64,000 nucleotides of DNA from Streptantibioticus ferralitis (GTDB lineage Bacteria; Actinomycetota; Actinomycetes; Streptomycetales; Streptomycetaceae). Shown here piece by piece: positions 58,042 through 64,000 of the stretch. The translations under genes were made by a program, and so were the position numbers. The notes below the pieces were generated by a model. It did no database searches and was not told where the DNA came from. It saw only the letters and a program-made list of their open reading frames with translations. The DNA is taken from NCBI RefSeq assembly GCF_029223525.1, contig NZ_JARHTQ010000022.1, positions 62,001 to 126,000 on the forward strand, written 5' to 3'. The stretch's first letter is position 1. Every line of letters begins with the position of its first letter.

Positions 58042-59331
58042 GTGGAGCGGCGACGATTCCTTGGGCTCGCTTCGGGCTTCGGCCTCGCGGGAGCGATGTC
58101 GTCGCTCACGGGATGCGCCGGTGGCGCCGCGGGCGGCGGCACCAAGCTCACCATGGTCGCGGCCGACTACGGCAACAACTCCGCCAACACCTCGCAGACG
58201 TACTGGGACGACGTGGCCCGCCAGTTCCAGCAGAAGAACTCCGGCATCACGGTCGACGTCAAGGTCTACAGCTGGGACGTCGTCGACAAGAAGGTCGCCG
58301 AGATGGTGGCCGCCGGCAACGCCCCCGACATCGCGCAGTGCGGCGCATACGCCGACTACGCCGCCAAGAGCCTGCTCTACAGCGTGGACGAGCTGCTCTC
58401 CATACCCGCCCAGGCCGACTTCATCGGCTCCATGTCGGACGCGGGCAGCGTCAACCGGACCCAGTACGGCATGCCGTTCGTCTCCAGCGCGCGCATGTTG
58501 TTCTACAACAAGACGCTGTTCAAGAGGGCCGGGATCGTCAAGGCGGACGGCAGCGCGAATCCGCCGCAGTCCTGGGACGACCTCAAGACCGCCGCGCAGA
58601 AGCTCAAGGCGGCCGGTGTGAAGGTCCCGTTCGGTCTGCCGTTCGGGCCGGAGGAACCGGCCGCGGAGACGCTGATATGGATGCTCGGCAACGGCGGCAA
58701 CTACACCGACGACGTCGGCAGCTACACCATCAACTCGGCACAGAACCTTGAGGCCTTCCAGTGGATCAAGACCAATCTGTCCGACACCGGGCTGTCCGGC
58801 CGTAATCCGGCCACCACCAACCGCCAGGACGTCTTCAACGCGTTCGCCAGCGGCGACTGCGGCTTCCTCAACGGCCATCCCACGCTGATCCAGTTGGCCG
58901 CCAAGAACCACGTCGACTACGGCATCGCCAAGATCCCCGGCAAGGGCGGCCAGCTCTCGGCGACGGTCGGCGTCGCCGACTGGATGATGGCGTTCAAGAA
59001 GAACGGCAACCGGCAGCAGATCGGCAAGTTCCTGGAGTTCGCATACAGCCGGCAGAACACGCTGAAGTTCCTGCGCGCCTACGACCTGCAACCGGTGACG
59101 GTGTCAGCGTCCAACGCGATGCTCGCCGACTCCTCCCTGAAGGAGGTCTGGCCGTTCCTCCAGGAGCTGCCGAACGCCCGGTTCTACCCGGACAACAAGA
59201 CCTCCTGGGGTCCGGTCAACGCCAAGCTCAAGCAGGTCGTCGGCAAGGCGGCGACCCAGGACCCGATGGGCGTGCTCGGTGACCTCCAGCGCACCGCGGA
59301 GGCGGCGGACAACAGCGCCGCCGCGAAGTAG
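58042..59331 (+). CDS. Sugar ABC transporter substrate-binding lipoprotein
   Basis: 429 aa. Tat-type lipoprotein signal: VERRRFLGLASGFGLAGAMS followed by the lipobox SLTGC. The body is a type 1 extracellular solute-binding protein (TYWDDVARQFQQKNSGITVD, VAEMVAAGNAPDIAQ, GMPFVSSARMLFYNKTLFKR). GTG 58042 is the in-frame start before the twin arginines. No permease genes are adjacent, so it must work with permeases elsewhere and probably MsiK. It is divergent from nagK and shares its dre-bearing promoter region, suggesting an amino-sugar ligand; inference. Confidence 0.88.
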   Translation: MERRRFLGLASGFGLAGAMSSLTGCAGGAAGGGTKLTMVAADYGNNSANTSQTYWDDVARQFQQKNSGITVDVKVYSWDVVDKKVAEMVAAGNAPDIAQCGAYADYAAKSLLYSVDELLSIPAQADFIGSMSDAGSVNRTQYGMPFVSSARMLFYNKTLFKRAGIVKADGSANPPQSWDDLKTAAQKLKAAGVKVPFGLPFGPEEPAAETLIWMLGNGGNYTDDVGSYTINSAQNLEAFQWIKTNLSDTGLSGRNPATTNRQDVFNAFASGDCGFLNGHPTLIQLAAKNHVDYGIAKIPGKGGQLSATVGVADWMMAFKKNGNRQQIGKFLEFAYSRQNTLKFLRAYDLQPVTVSASNAMLADSSLKEVWPFLQELPNARFYPDNKTSWGPVNAKLKQVVGKAATQDPMGVLGDLQRTAEAADNSAAAK

Positions 59332-59364
59332 CGTTGACGGCGTAGGGCGAGTGGAGGAGGTGCC

Positions 59365-59613
59365 GTGGTGACCGAGCGGACGGGCCAGGACGACCTCTCC
59401 GAGCGTGAGCGCGCCATCCTCGCCGTCGCCGGGCGCAGCTGGCCGACGGTGGGCGCCAAGGAGCGTGCCATCAGGGAGCAGTTGGGCATCTCGCCCCACC
59501 TGTACTACCAACTGCTCAACGCCCTGCTGGACGACCCCCGCGCCCTCGCCCACGCCCCGGCCACCGTCAACCGCCTGCGCCGCCTGCGCGAGGCGCGCCG
59601 CGCGAACCGCTAG
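59365..59613 (+). CDS. DUF3263 protein
   Basis: 82 aa. The motif LSERERAILAVAGRSWPTVG, KERAIREQLGISPHLYYQLL and NALLDDPRALAHAPATVNRL is the DUF3263 family, which has an HTH-like fold and is widespread in actinobacteria. GGAGGAGG lies before GTG 59365. Probably a DNA-binding or structural regulator; no experimental role is known to me. It lies 33 bp after the binding-protein gene, so may share its message. Confidence 0.85.
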   Translation: MVTERTGQDDLSERERAILAVAGRSWPTVGAKERAIREQLGISPHLYYQLLNALLDDPRALAHAPATVNRLRRLREARRANR

Positions 59614-59678
59614 GGCCTGACCTCATCGACGGGGGGAAACGGCCGCCCATCCGCACGTCCTGCCGGTAGGGTCGTGCC

Positions 59679-60536
59679 ATGGGCAGCCACCCCCTTCCCA
59701 CCCCCGTCACGCCCGCTGGCAAGGCCGGACTGGCCGAACTGCTCAGCGAGCCGAAACGGGCCGTCGTGGCACTGGACTTCGACGGCACACTGGCCCCGAT
59801 CGTTCCCGACCCGGATCAAGCCCGCGCGCATCCCCGTGCGGTGTCGGTGCTCTCCCGGCTCGCCCCGCGAGTCGGCTCCGTCGTGGTGATCACCGGCCGC
59901 CCGGCCGGGGTCGCGGTGCGCTACGGAGGCTTCGCGGGGGTGCCCGGCCTGGAGCACCTGGTGGTCCTCGGGCACTACGGCGCCGAGCGCTGGGACGCCG
60001 TTTCCGGCGAGGTGCACGGTCCCGGCGACGACCCGGGCGTGCTGGCGGTACGGGCCGAGCTGCCCGGCTTCCTGGAGCGCCTCGGCGCCTGGCGCGAAAC
60101 CTGGGTGGAGACGGTGCACATCGAGCACAAGGACGGGCGCGCCGTCGCCGTACACACCCGCAGGACCGACGATCCGCAGGCCGCCCTCGACGCGCTGCGC
60201 GGACCGCTCACCGAACTCGCGCACCGGCACGGTCTGATCGTCGAGCCGGGCCGCATGGTGCTGGAGCTGCGGCCGCCGGGCATGGACAAGGGCGTCGCCC
60301 TGGCCTCGTACGTACGGGAGAACGGAGCGAGCGCGGCGCTCTACGCCGGGGACGACCTCGGTGATCTGGCCGCCTTCGACGCCGTGGAGAACCTGAGGGC
60401 GGAGGGCGTTCCCGGCGTCCTGGTGTGCAGCGGCAGCAACGAGGTGGCCGAACTCGCCGCCCGCGCCGACATCGTGGTCGACGGTCCGGAGGGGGTCGTG
60501 GGGCTGCTGGGGGCGCTGGCCGACGCGTTGGCCTGA
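59679..60536 (+). CDS. otsB: Trehalose-6-phosphate phosphatase
   Basis: 285 aa HAD phosphatase. Motif I is VVALDFDGTLAPIV; VVITGRPAG is motif II; KGVALASYVRENG and LYAGDDLGDLAAFDAV carry motifs III and IV. It makes trehalose from trehalose-6-P produced by OtsA, encoded convergently next door. TAGGGT ends six bases before the ATG, so the message may be leaderless. Confidence 0.93.
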   Translation: MGSHPLPTPVTPAGKAGLAELLSEPKRAVVALDFDGTLAPIVPDPDQARAHPRAVSVLSRLAPRVGSVVVITGRPAGVAVRYGGFAGVPGLEHLVVLGHYGAERWDAVSGEVHGPGDDPGVLAVRAELPGFLERLGAWRETWVETVHIEHKDGRAVAVHTRRTDDPQAALDALRGPLTELAHRHGLIVEPGRMVLELRPPGMDKGVALASYVRENGASAALYAGDDLGDLAAFDAVENLRAEGVPGVLVCSGSNEVAELAARADIVVDGPEGVVGLLGALADALA

Positions 60537-60555
60537 ACGGGCGGACGGAGGCGGA

Positions 60556-62007
60556 CTACCCGCCGAGCGCGGCCAGTTGGTCGAGGAACCACCGCTGCGG
60601 CGGAAGCGCCGTCGCCGCGGCGGCCAGCCGCTTGCTGCGCATCGCCCGCTCACCGTCCGGCATGGTCAGCCCCTCGTGCAGCGCCCTCGCGGTGGCCTCA
60701 ACGTCGTACGGGTTCACCGTGATCGAGTCGTCGCCCAGCTCCGCGAAGGCCCCAGCCTCCCGCGACAGCACCAGTGCGCAGCCGCCGTCGGAGACCACCG
60801 GGACCTCCTTGGCGACCAGGTTCATACCGTCCCGGATCGGGTTGACCAGCGCCACGTCCGCCAGCCGGTACGCGGCGAGGGAGCGCGCGAAGTCATCCCT
60901 GACGTGCAGGATGAGTGGCTGCCAATCCACGGTCCCGTAACGGGAGTTGACCTCCTCGGCCAGCCGCTGGACGGTGGCCGTGTAGTCGCGGTAGACGGCC
61001 AGATCGTGCCGCGAGGGGTACGCGAAGGCGACGTGCACCACGCGGCCGTGCCACTCGGGGTGGGTGGCCAGCAGCCGCTCGTACGCCATCAGTCCGCGCA
61101 CGATGTTCTTCGACAGCTCGGTCCTGTCCACCCGGACGATGACCTTGCGGTCCCGGCCGATCTGCTCGCGCAGTGCGGCCAGCCGTTCGTTCACATCCGG
61201 GCGGTGCGCGCGCTCCCGGAGGAACTCGGCGTCGGCGCCGAGGCCGTGCACACCGATCCGTGTCGTCCGGCCGTCGTGGCGGACCGCCGATTCGGCGCCG
61301 TCCGTGGTGACTTCGGCGCCCAGCAGATCGGCGCAGCATGCCGTGAAGGCGTCCGCCCAGCGGCGGGTGAGGAACGCGGCGCGGTCCGCGCCGAGGATCC
61401 CGAGCAGCACCTCGGCGGCGACGTCGTCGGGCAGCAGCCGGAAGTAGTCCGGCGGGGCCCACGGGGTGTGCGAGAAGTGCCCGATCCGCAGATCCGGTCG
61501 CCGCTCGCGCAGCAGCCGGGGTGTCAGTGTCAGGTGGTAGTCCTGTACCAGGACGGCCGAGCCCTCGGCGGCCTCTTCGGCGAGGGCGTCGGCGAACGCC
61601 GCGTTGTAGCTCTCGTACGACGCCCACTGGGCGCGGAAGTCCTGGTTGAAGACGGGTTCCAGCGGGGTCGCGTAGAGGAGGTGGTGGACGAACCACAGCA
61701 CGGAATTGGCGATGCCGTTGTAGGCCCCGGCGAAGACCGCCGGATCGATGTCCAGCATCCGCACCGACTGGCCGCCGGTGTCGGCCGGGTCCAGCCGTCC
61801 GCCCGCGGCCTCCGCCGCCGCCCGGTCGTCGTCGGAGAGCGCCGCGCACACCCACACGGAGCCCGCGTCGGCCCCGATGGCGCTCAGTCCGGAGACGAGT
61901 CCTCCACCGCCGCGTCGTGCGGTGAGCGAGCCGTCCTCGGCACGGGCGTACGACACCGGTCCGCGGTTGGACGCGACCAGGACCTGGGCTGCGCGCGTAG
62001 CGACCAT
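60556..62007 (-). CDS. otsA: Alpha,alpha-trehalose-phosphate synthase
   Basis: 483 aa GT20 enzyme joining glucose from UDP/GDP-glucose to glucose-6-phosphate. VLVASNRGPVSY at the start, VLVQDYHLTLTPRLLRER, FSHTPWAPPDYFRLLP, KVIVRVDRTELSKNIVRGL, and SLAAYRLADVALVNPIRDGM are family landmarks. It is convergent with otsB with only 19 bp between stops, and upstream of gpgS on the same strand, forming a compatible-solute neighbourhood. Confidence 0.95.
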   Translation of the reverse strand: MVATRAAQVLVASNRGPVSYARAEDGSLTARRGGGGLVSGLSAIGADAGSVWVCAALSDDDRAAAEAAGGRLDPADTGGQSVRMLDIDPAVFAGAYNGIANSVLWFVHHLLYATPLEPVFNQDFRAQWASYESYNAAFADALAEEAAEGSAVLVQDYHLTLTPRLLRERRPDLRIGHFSHTPWAPPDYFRLLPDDVAAEVLLGILGADRAAFLTRRWADAFTACCADLLGAEVTTDGAESAVRHDGRTTRIGVHGLGADAEFLRERAHRPDVNERLAALREQIGRDRKVIVRVDRTELSKNIVRGLMAYERLLATHPEWHGRVVHVAFAYPSRHDLAVYRDYTATVQRLAEEVNSRYGTVDWQPLILHVRDDFARSLAAYRLADVALVNPIRDGMNLVAKEVPVVSDGGCALVLSREAGAFAELGDDSITVNPYDVEATARALHEGLTMPDGERAMRSKRLAAAATALPPQRWFLDQLAALGG

Positions 62008-62161
62008 GCGGCCAGCCTACGGTGCCTTCCGCCTGACGTGGGCACTTTTCCGTCCGGGATGGCTCGACGTGGACCAGGGGAATTTCCGGGGCGGGGCGGC
62101 CGGCCCACAGGACGGCGCGCATCGCCGCCCGAAGGCGGCGGCGAGCGGGCGGCAGGCGAAC

Positions 62162-63130
62162 CTATGCGGCACGCCGTGCCGCGTACTCCGGCACGGTGAT
62201 CATCGGTGGCCGCTCCTCGGCCACCACCTCGTGCACGCGTGGCTCGAAACCGCCCTGCGGGCCGCGGTCGAACTGCGTGAGCACCGGCCGTACCAACGTC
62301 GTGCGAGCCAGCCGCACTTGGGCGGTGCGGTAGATCGTCGCGGCCATTCGGCCGAGGGCCTGACAGTCCTGGTGCCGGTGGTGCCGTACGCCGACGTCCA
62401 CCTGGGCGAGCGCGTCGAGTCCGGCGCAGGCCAGTGCGTCGACCAGCATGGCCAGCTCCACCCCGTACCCCACCGGGAACGGCAGCCGCTCCAGCAGCGA
62501 GCGCCGTCCCGCGTACTCGCCGCCGAGCGGCTGTACGAACCCGGCGAGCTGCGGCCAGTGCAGGTTGAGCAGTGGCCGGGCGACGAGCTCGGTGACCCGC
62601 CCGCCACCCGCCGGGACGACGGCCGCGCCGGTCTCCAGCGGCCGGTCGTACATCGCCTTGACCAGTTGCACCTCGGGGTCGGTCAGCAGCGGCCCGACGA
62701 TTCCGTACACGAAGCTGGCGTCGAAGTCCCGCAGGTCGGCGTCGACGAAGCAGATGATCTCGCCGCTGGTGGCCAGCAGCGAACGCCACAGGACCTCGCC
62801 CTTGCCGGGCACGGCCGGGATCCGGGGCAGCACCTCGTCCCGGTGCACCACCCGGGCCCCGGCGCGCGCCGCCACCTCGGCGGTCCGGTCGGTGGAGCCG
62901 GAGTCCATCACGATCAGCTCGTCCACCAGCGGCGCGGTCTCGCACATCAGCTCCCGTCGGATCTCCCCGACGATCGCCCCGACGGTGGCCTCCTCGTTGA
63001 GGGCCGGGAGCACCACGCTCACGGTGCCGGCGGCGCCTGCCGTGCGTTTGGCGGCGAGCAGCCGGTCGAGCGGCCGGTCGGCAACAGACCAGGACCGCCG
63101 CTCCAGCCAGCGCTGCACCTCTTCCAGCAC
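62162..63130 (-). CDS. Glucosyl-3-phosphoglycerate synthase (GpgS-like)
   Basis: 322 aa GT81/GT2-type transferase. SVVLPALNEEATVGAIVGEI, VDELIVMDSGSTDRTAEVAA, and the metal motif DADLRDF are visible; later EYAGRRSLLERLPFPVGYGV and LDALAQVDVGVRHHRHQDCQ match GpgS. It makes glucosyl-3-phosphoglycerate, precursor of glucosylglycerate and, in mycobacteria, of methylglucose lipopolysaccharide. It lies upstream of otsA with a 150-bp gap. Confidence 0.88.
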   Translation of the reverse strand: MLEEVQRWLERRSWSVADRPLDRLLAAKRTAGAAGTVSVVLPALNEEATVGAIVGEIRRELMCETAPLVDELIVMDSGSTDRTAEVAARAGARVVHRDEVLPRIPAVPGKGEVLWRSLLATSGEIICFVDADLRDFDASFVYGIVGPLLTDPEVQLVKAMYDRPLETGAAVVPAGGGRVTELVARPLLNLHWPQLAGFVQPLGGEYAGRRSLLERLPFPVGYGVELAMLVDALACAGLDALAQVDVGVRHHRHQDCQALGRMAATIYRTAQVRLARTTLVRPVLTQFDRGPQGGFEPRVHEVVAEERPPMITVPEYAARRAA

Positions 63131-63338
63131 CTGCGCGTCTCCCTGGCAGCAGAACCATGCATGTGATCCATCTCGCGGTTCGGACGACTATCTCGACTGT
63201 CCGACCCTTCGGTTACAGTCTTGAGCAACGCGCGTGACGACCGCATGCCGGGGGTCAGCGCGCAAAAAACGCACTGGCCACGGCTGGCCGTCCGGGGGTT
63301 ACCTCCCGGGAATCGCAGCAGCACCCAGTGCCATAGAG

Positions 63339-63473
63339 CTCATCCAGAGGGACTGAGGGAACGGCCCGTTGACGTCCCGGCAACCCTCCTACCGGCCCGA
63401 CCTGCGAGACGAGGCCACGGTGGGGAAGGTGCCAATTCCGGCCCGCGGCGAGACGCGCCGTGGGGAAGATGAG
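63339..63473 (+). ncRNA. SAM-I (S-box) riboswitch controlling thrC
   Basis: P1 is CUCAUC (63339-63344) with GAUGAG (63468-63473). Between them lie the S-box blocks AUCCAGAGGGACUGAGGGAA, CGGCCCGUUGACGUCCCGGC followed by AACC, GGUGCCAAUUCC and a variable P4 arm. They match the canonical motif (AGAG, GGAGGGA, GCCC, GCAACC, GGUGCUAAUUCC). The 3' strand of P1 overlaps the thrC Shine-Dalgarno GAGGAG, so SAM binding should hide the ribosome site. Confidence 0.93.
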
Positions 63474-63488
63474 GAGAGGCCTCGCCAT

Positions 63489-64000
63489 ATGGCTGTCGAA
63501 ACCGTCGAACCCGCCGCCAGCACCTCCACCGACTTCGGACCGGCCGTCGCCCTGTCCTGTCGCGAGTGCGGCGAGCGTTTCCCGCTGGGCCCGATCTTCG
63601 CCTGCGAGGCCTGTTTCGGCCCACTTGAGGTCGCCTACGAGTTCCCCAGCGGTGACCCGGAAGGCCTGCGCAAGCGGATCGAAGCGGGCCCGCACAACAT
63701 CTGGCGGTACGCCCCGCTGCTGCCCGTCCCCGCCGACGTGACGTCCAAGCCGAACCTCAACCCCGGCTTCACCAAGCTCGTCAAGGCCGACCGGCTCGCT
63801 CGCGAACTGGGCGTCACCGGCGGTCTGCACATCAAGGACGACTCGGGGAACCCCACCCACTCCTTCAAGGACCGGGTGGTGGCGATCGCCGTCGAGGCGG
63901 CCCGCAACTTCGGCCTGACCACGCTGTCCTGCTCCTCCACCGGCAACCTGGCCGGTGCCGTCGGTGCCGCCGCCGTACGGGCGGGCTTCCGCTCGTGCGT
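63489..64000 (+). CDS. thrC: Threonine synthase (3' end beyond the window)
   Basis: First ~170 codons of a PLP enzyme converting O-phosphohomoserine to threonine. An N-terminal zinc-ribbon-like CRECGERFPLGPIFACEACF with four Cys is followed by NPGFTKLVKADRLARELG and the PLP-lysine motif NPTHSFKDRVV, then SCSSTGNLAGAVGAAAVRAG (phosphate-binding region). ATG 63489 follows GGAGAGG by nine bases. It is preceded by a SAM riboswitch, which ties threonine branch flux to methionine/SAM status. The window ends mid-gene. Confidence 0.94.
   Translation, partial: MAVETVEPAASTSTDFGPAVALSCRECGERFPLGPIFACEACFGPLEVAYEFPSGDPEGLRKRIEAGPHNIWRYAPLLPVPADVTSKPNLNPGFTKLVKADRLARELGVTGGLHIKDDSGNPTHSFKDRVVAIAVEAARNFGLTTLSCSSTGNLAGAVGAAAVRAGFRSC

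Overview
The window is high-GC actinobacterial DNA, almost certainly from a Streptomyces-like member of the Streptomycetaceae. The codon bias is strongly GC3, there are mycothiol genes (mshA and an S-hydroxymethyl-mycothiol dehydrogenase), a PhoU/PhoR/PhoP set with PHO boxes, DasR-type operators, MsiK, a CdgB-type diguanylate cyclase and many likely leaderless mRNAs. From memory, the gene order follows the S. coelicolor region running from mshA through phoU-phoR-phoP, carD-ispD-ispF-cysS, msiK, cdgB and nagA-nagK to thrC, with accessory insertions.

Layout. 0.1-4 kb: TetR and methyltransferase genes, a remnant-bearing gap, and a divergent TetR/SDR pair with two matched palindromic operators. 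4-13 kb: an XRE regulator, an HbhA-like protein and a DUF2516 protein (the Rv0474-hbhA-Rv0476 arrangement of mycobacteria), a receiver-PP2C phosphatase, an NlpC/P60 hydrolase, a methyltransferase, mshA, a YbjN protein and an MFS transporter. 13-24 kb: gpmA, a 27-residue cysteine-rich metallothionein-like gene, phoU // phoR-phoP, a lipoprotein gene, carD, ispD-ispF, a PPOX protein, a 57-bp repeat array, cysS and an rRNA methyltransferase gene. 24-30 kb: DoxX protein, sugar-phosphate nucleotidyltransferase, MsiK behind a dre-like site, tRNA-Thr and GtrA. 30-36.4 kb (accessory): a secreted peptide, a gutted amidase, an ECF sigma factor with a partner, a class A PBP whose transpeptidase motifs are lost, and a truncated SDR.

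36.5-38.8 kb holds the most interesting unit. On the minus strand, a promoter is followed by an M-box (ykoK) Mg2+ riboswitch, then a 40-codon proline-rich leader ORF, then four small genes: an 84-residue protein, a free-standing domain resembling the MgtC C-terminus, a stand-alone OmpR-type DNA-binding domain, and a membrane protein sharing a C-terminal motif with the 84-residue protein. I read this as a candidate magnesium-starvation operon and know no description of it.

38.8-50.5 kb: serine hydrolase and mycothiol-dependent formaldehyde dehydrogenase, a frameshifted secreted hydrolase, an MreB-like protein, a LuxR-family ATPase regulator, a lipoprotein esterase, a cold-shock gene with a hairpin/U-tract leader, a lytic transglycosylase and ArfB. 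50.5-64 kb: flavin reductase, CdgB, a protein with a lower-GC C-terminal half beside a decayed secreted-protein gene, a PfkB kinase, nagK-nagA under a dre operator, a sugar-binding lipoprotein, otsB/otsA, gpgS, and thrC (truncated by the window end) behind a SAM-I riboswitch.

Functional links across the window are GlcNAc catabolism with sugar-ABC energisation (nagK-nagA, the binding protein and msiK, both nagK and msiK preceded by dre-like sites), mycothiol synthesis and use (mshA and the dehydrogenase), trehalose and glucosylglycerate metabolism (otsA, otsB, gpgS), and phosphate control (phoU/phoR/phoP). All calls were made by reading the sequence; no database search was run.
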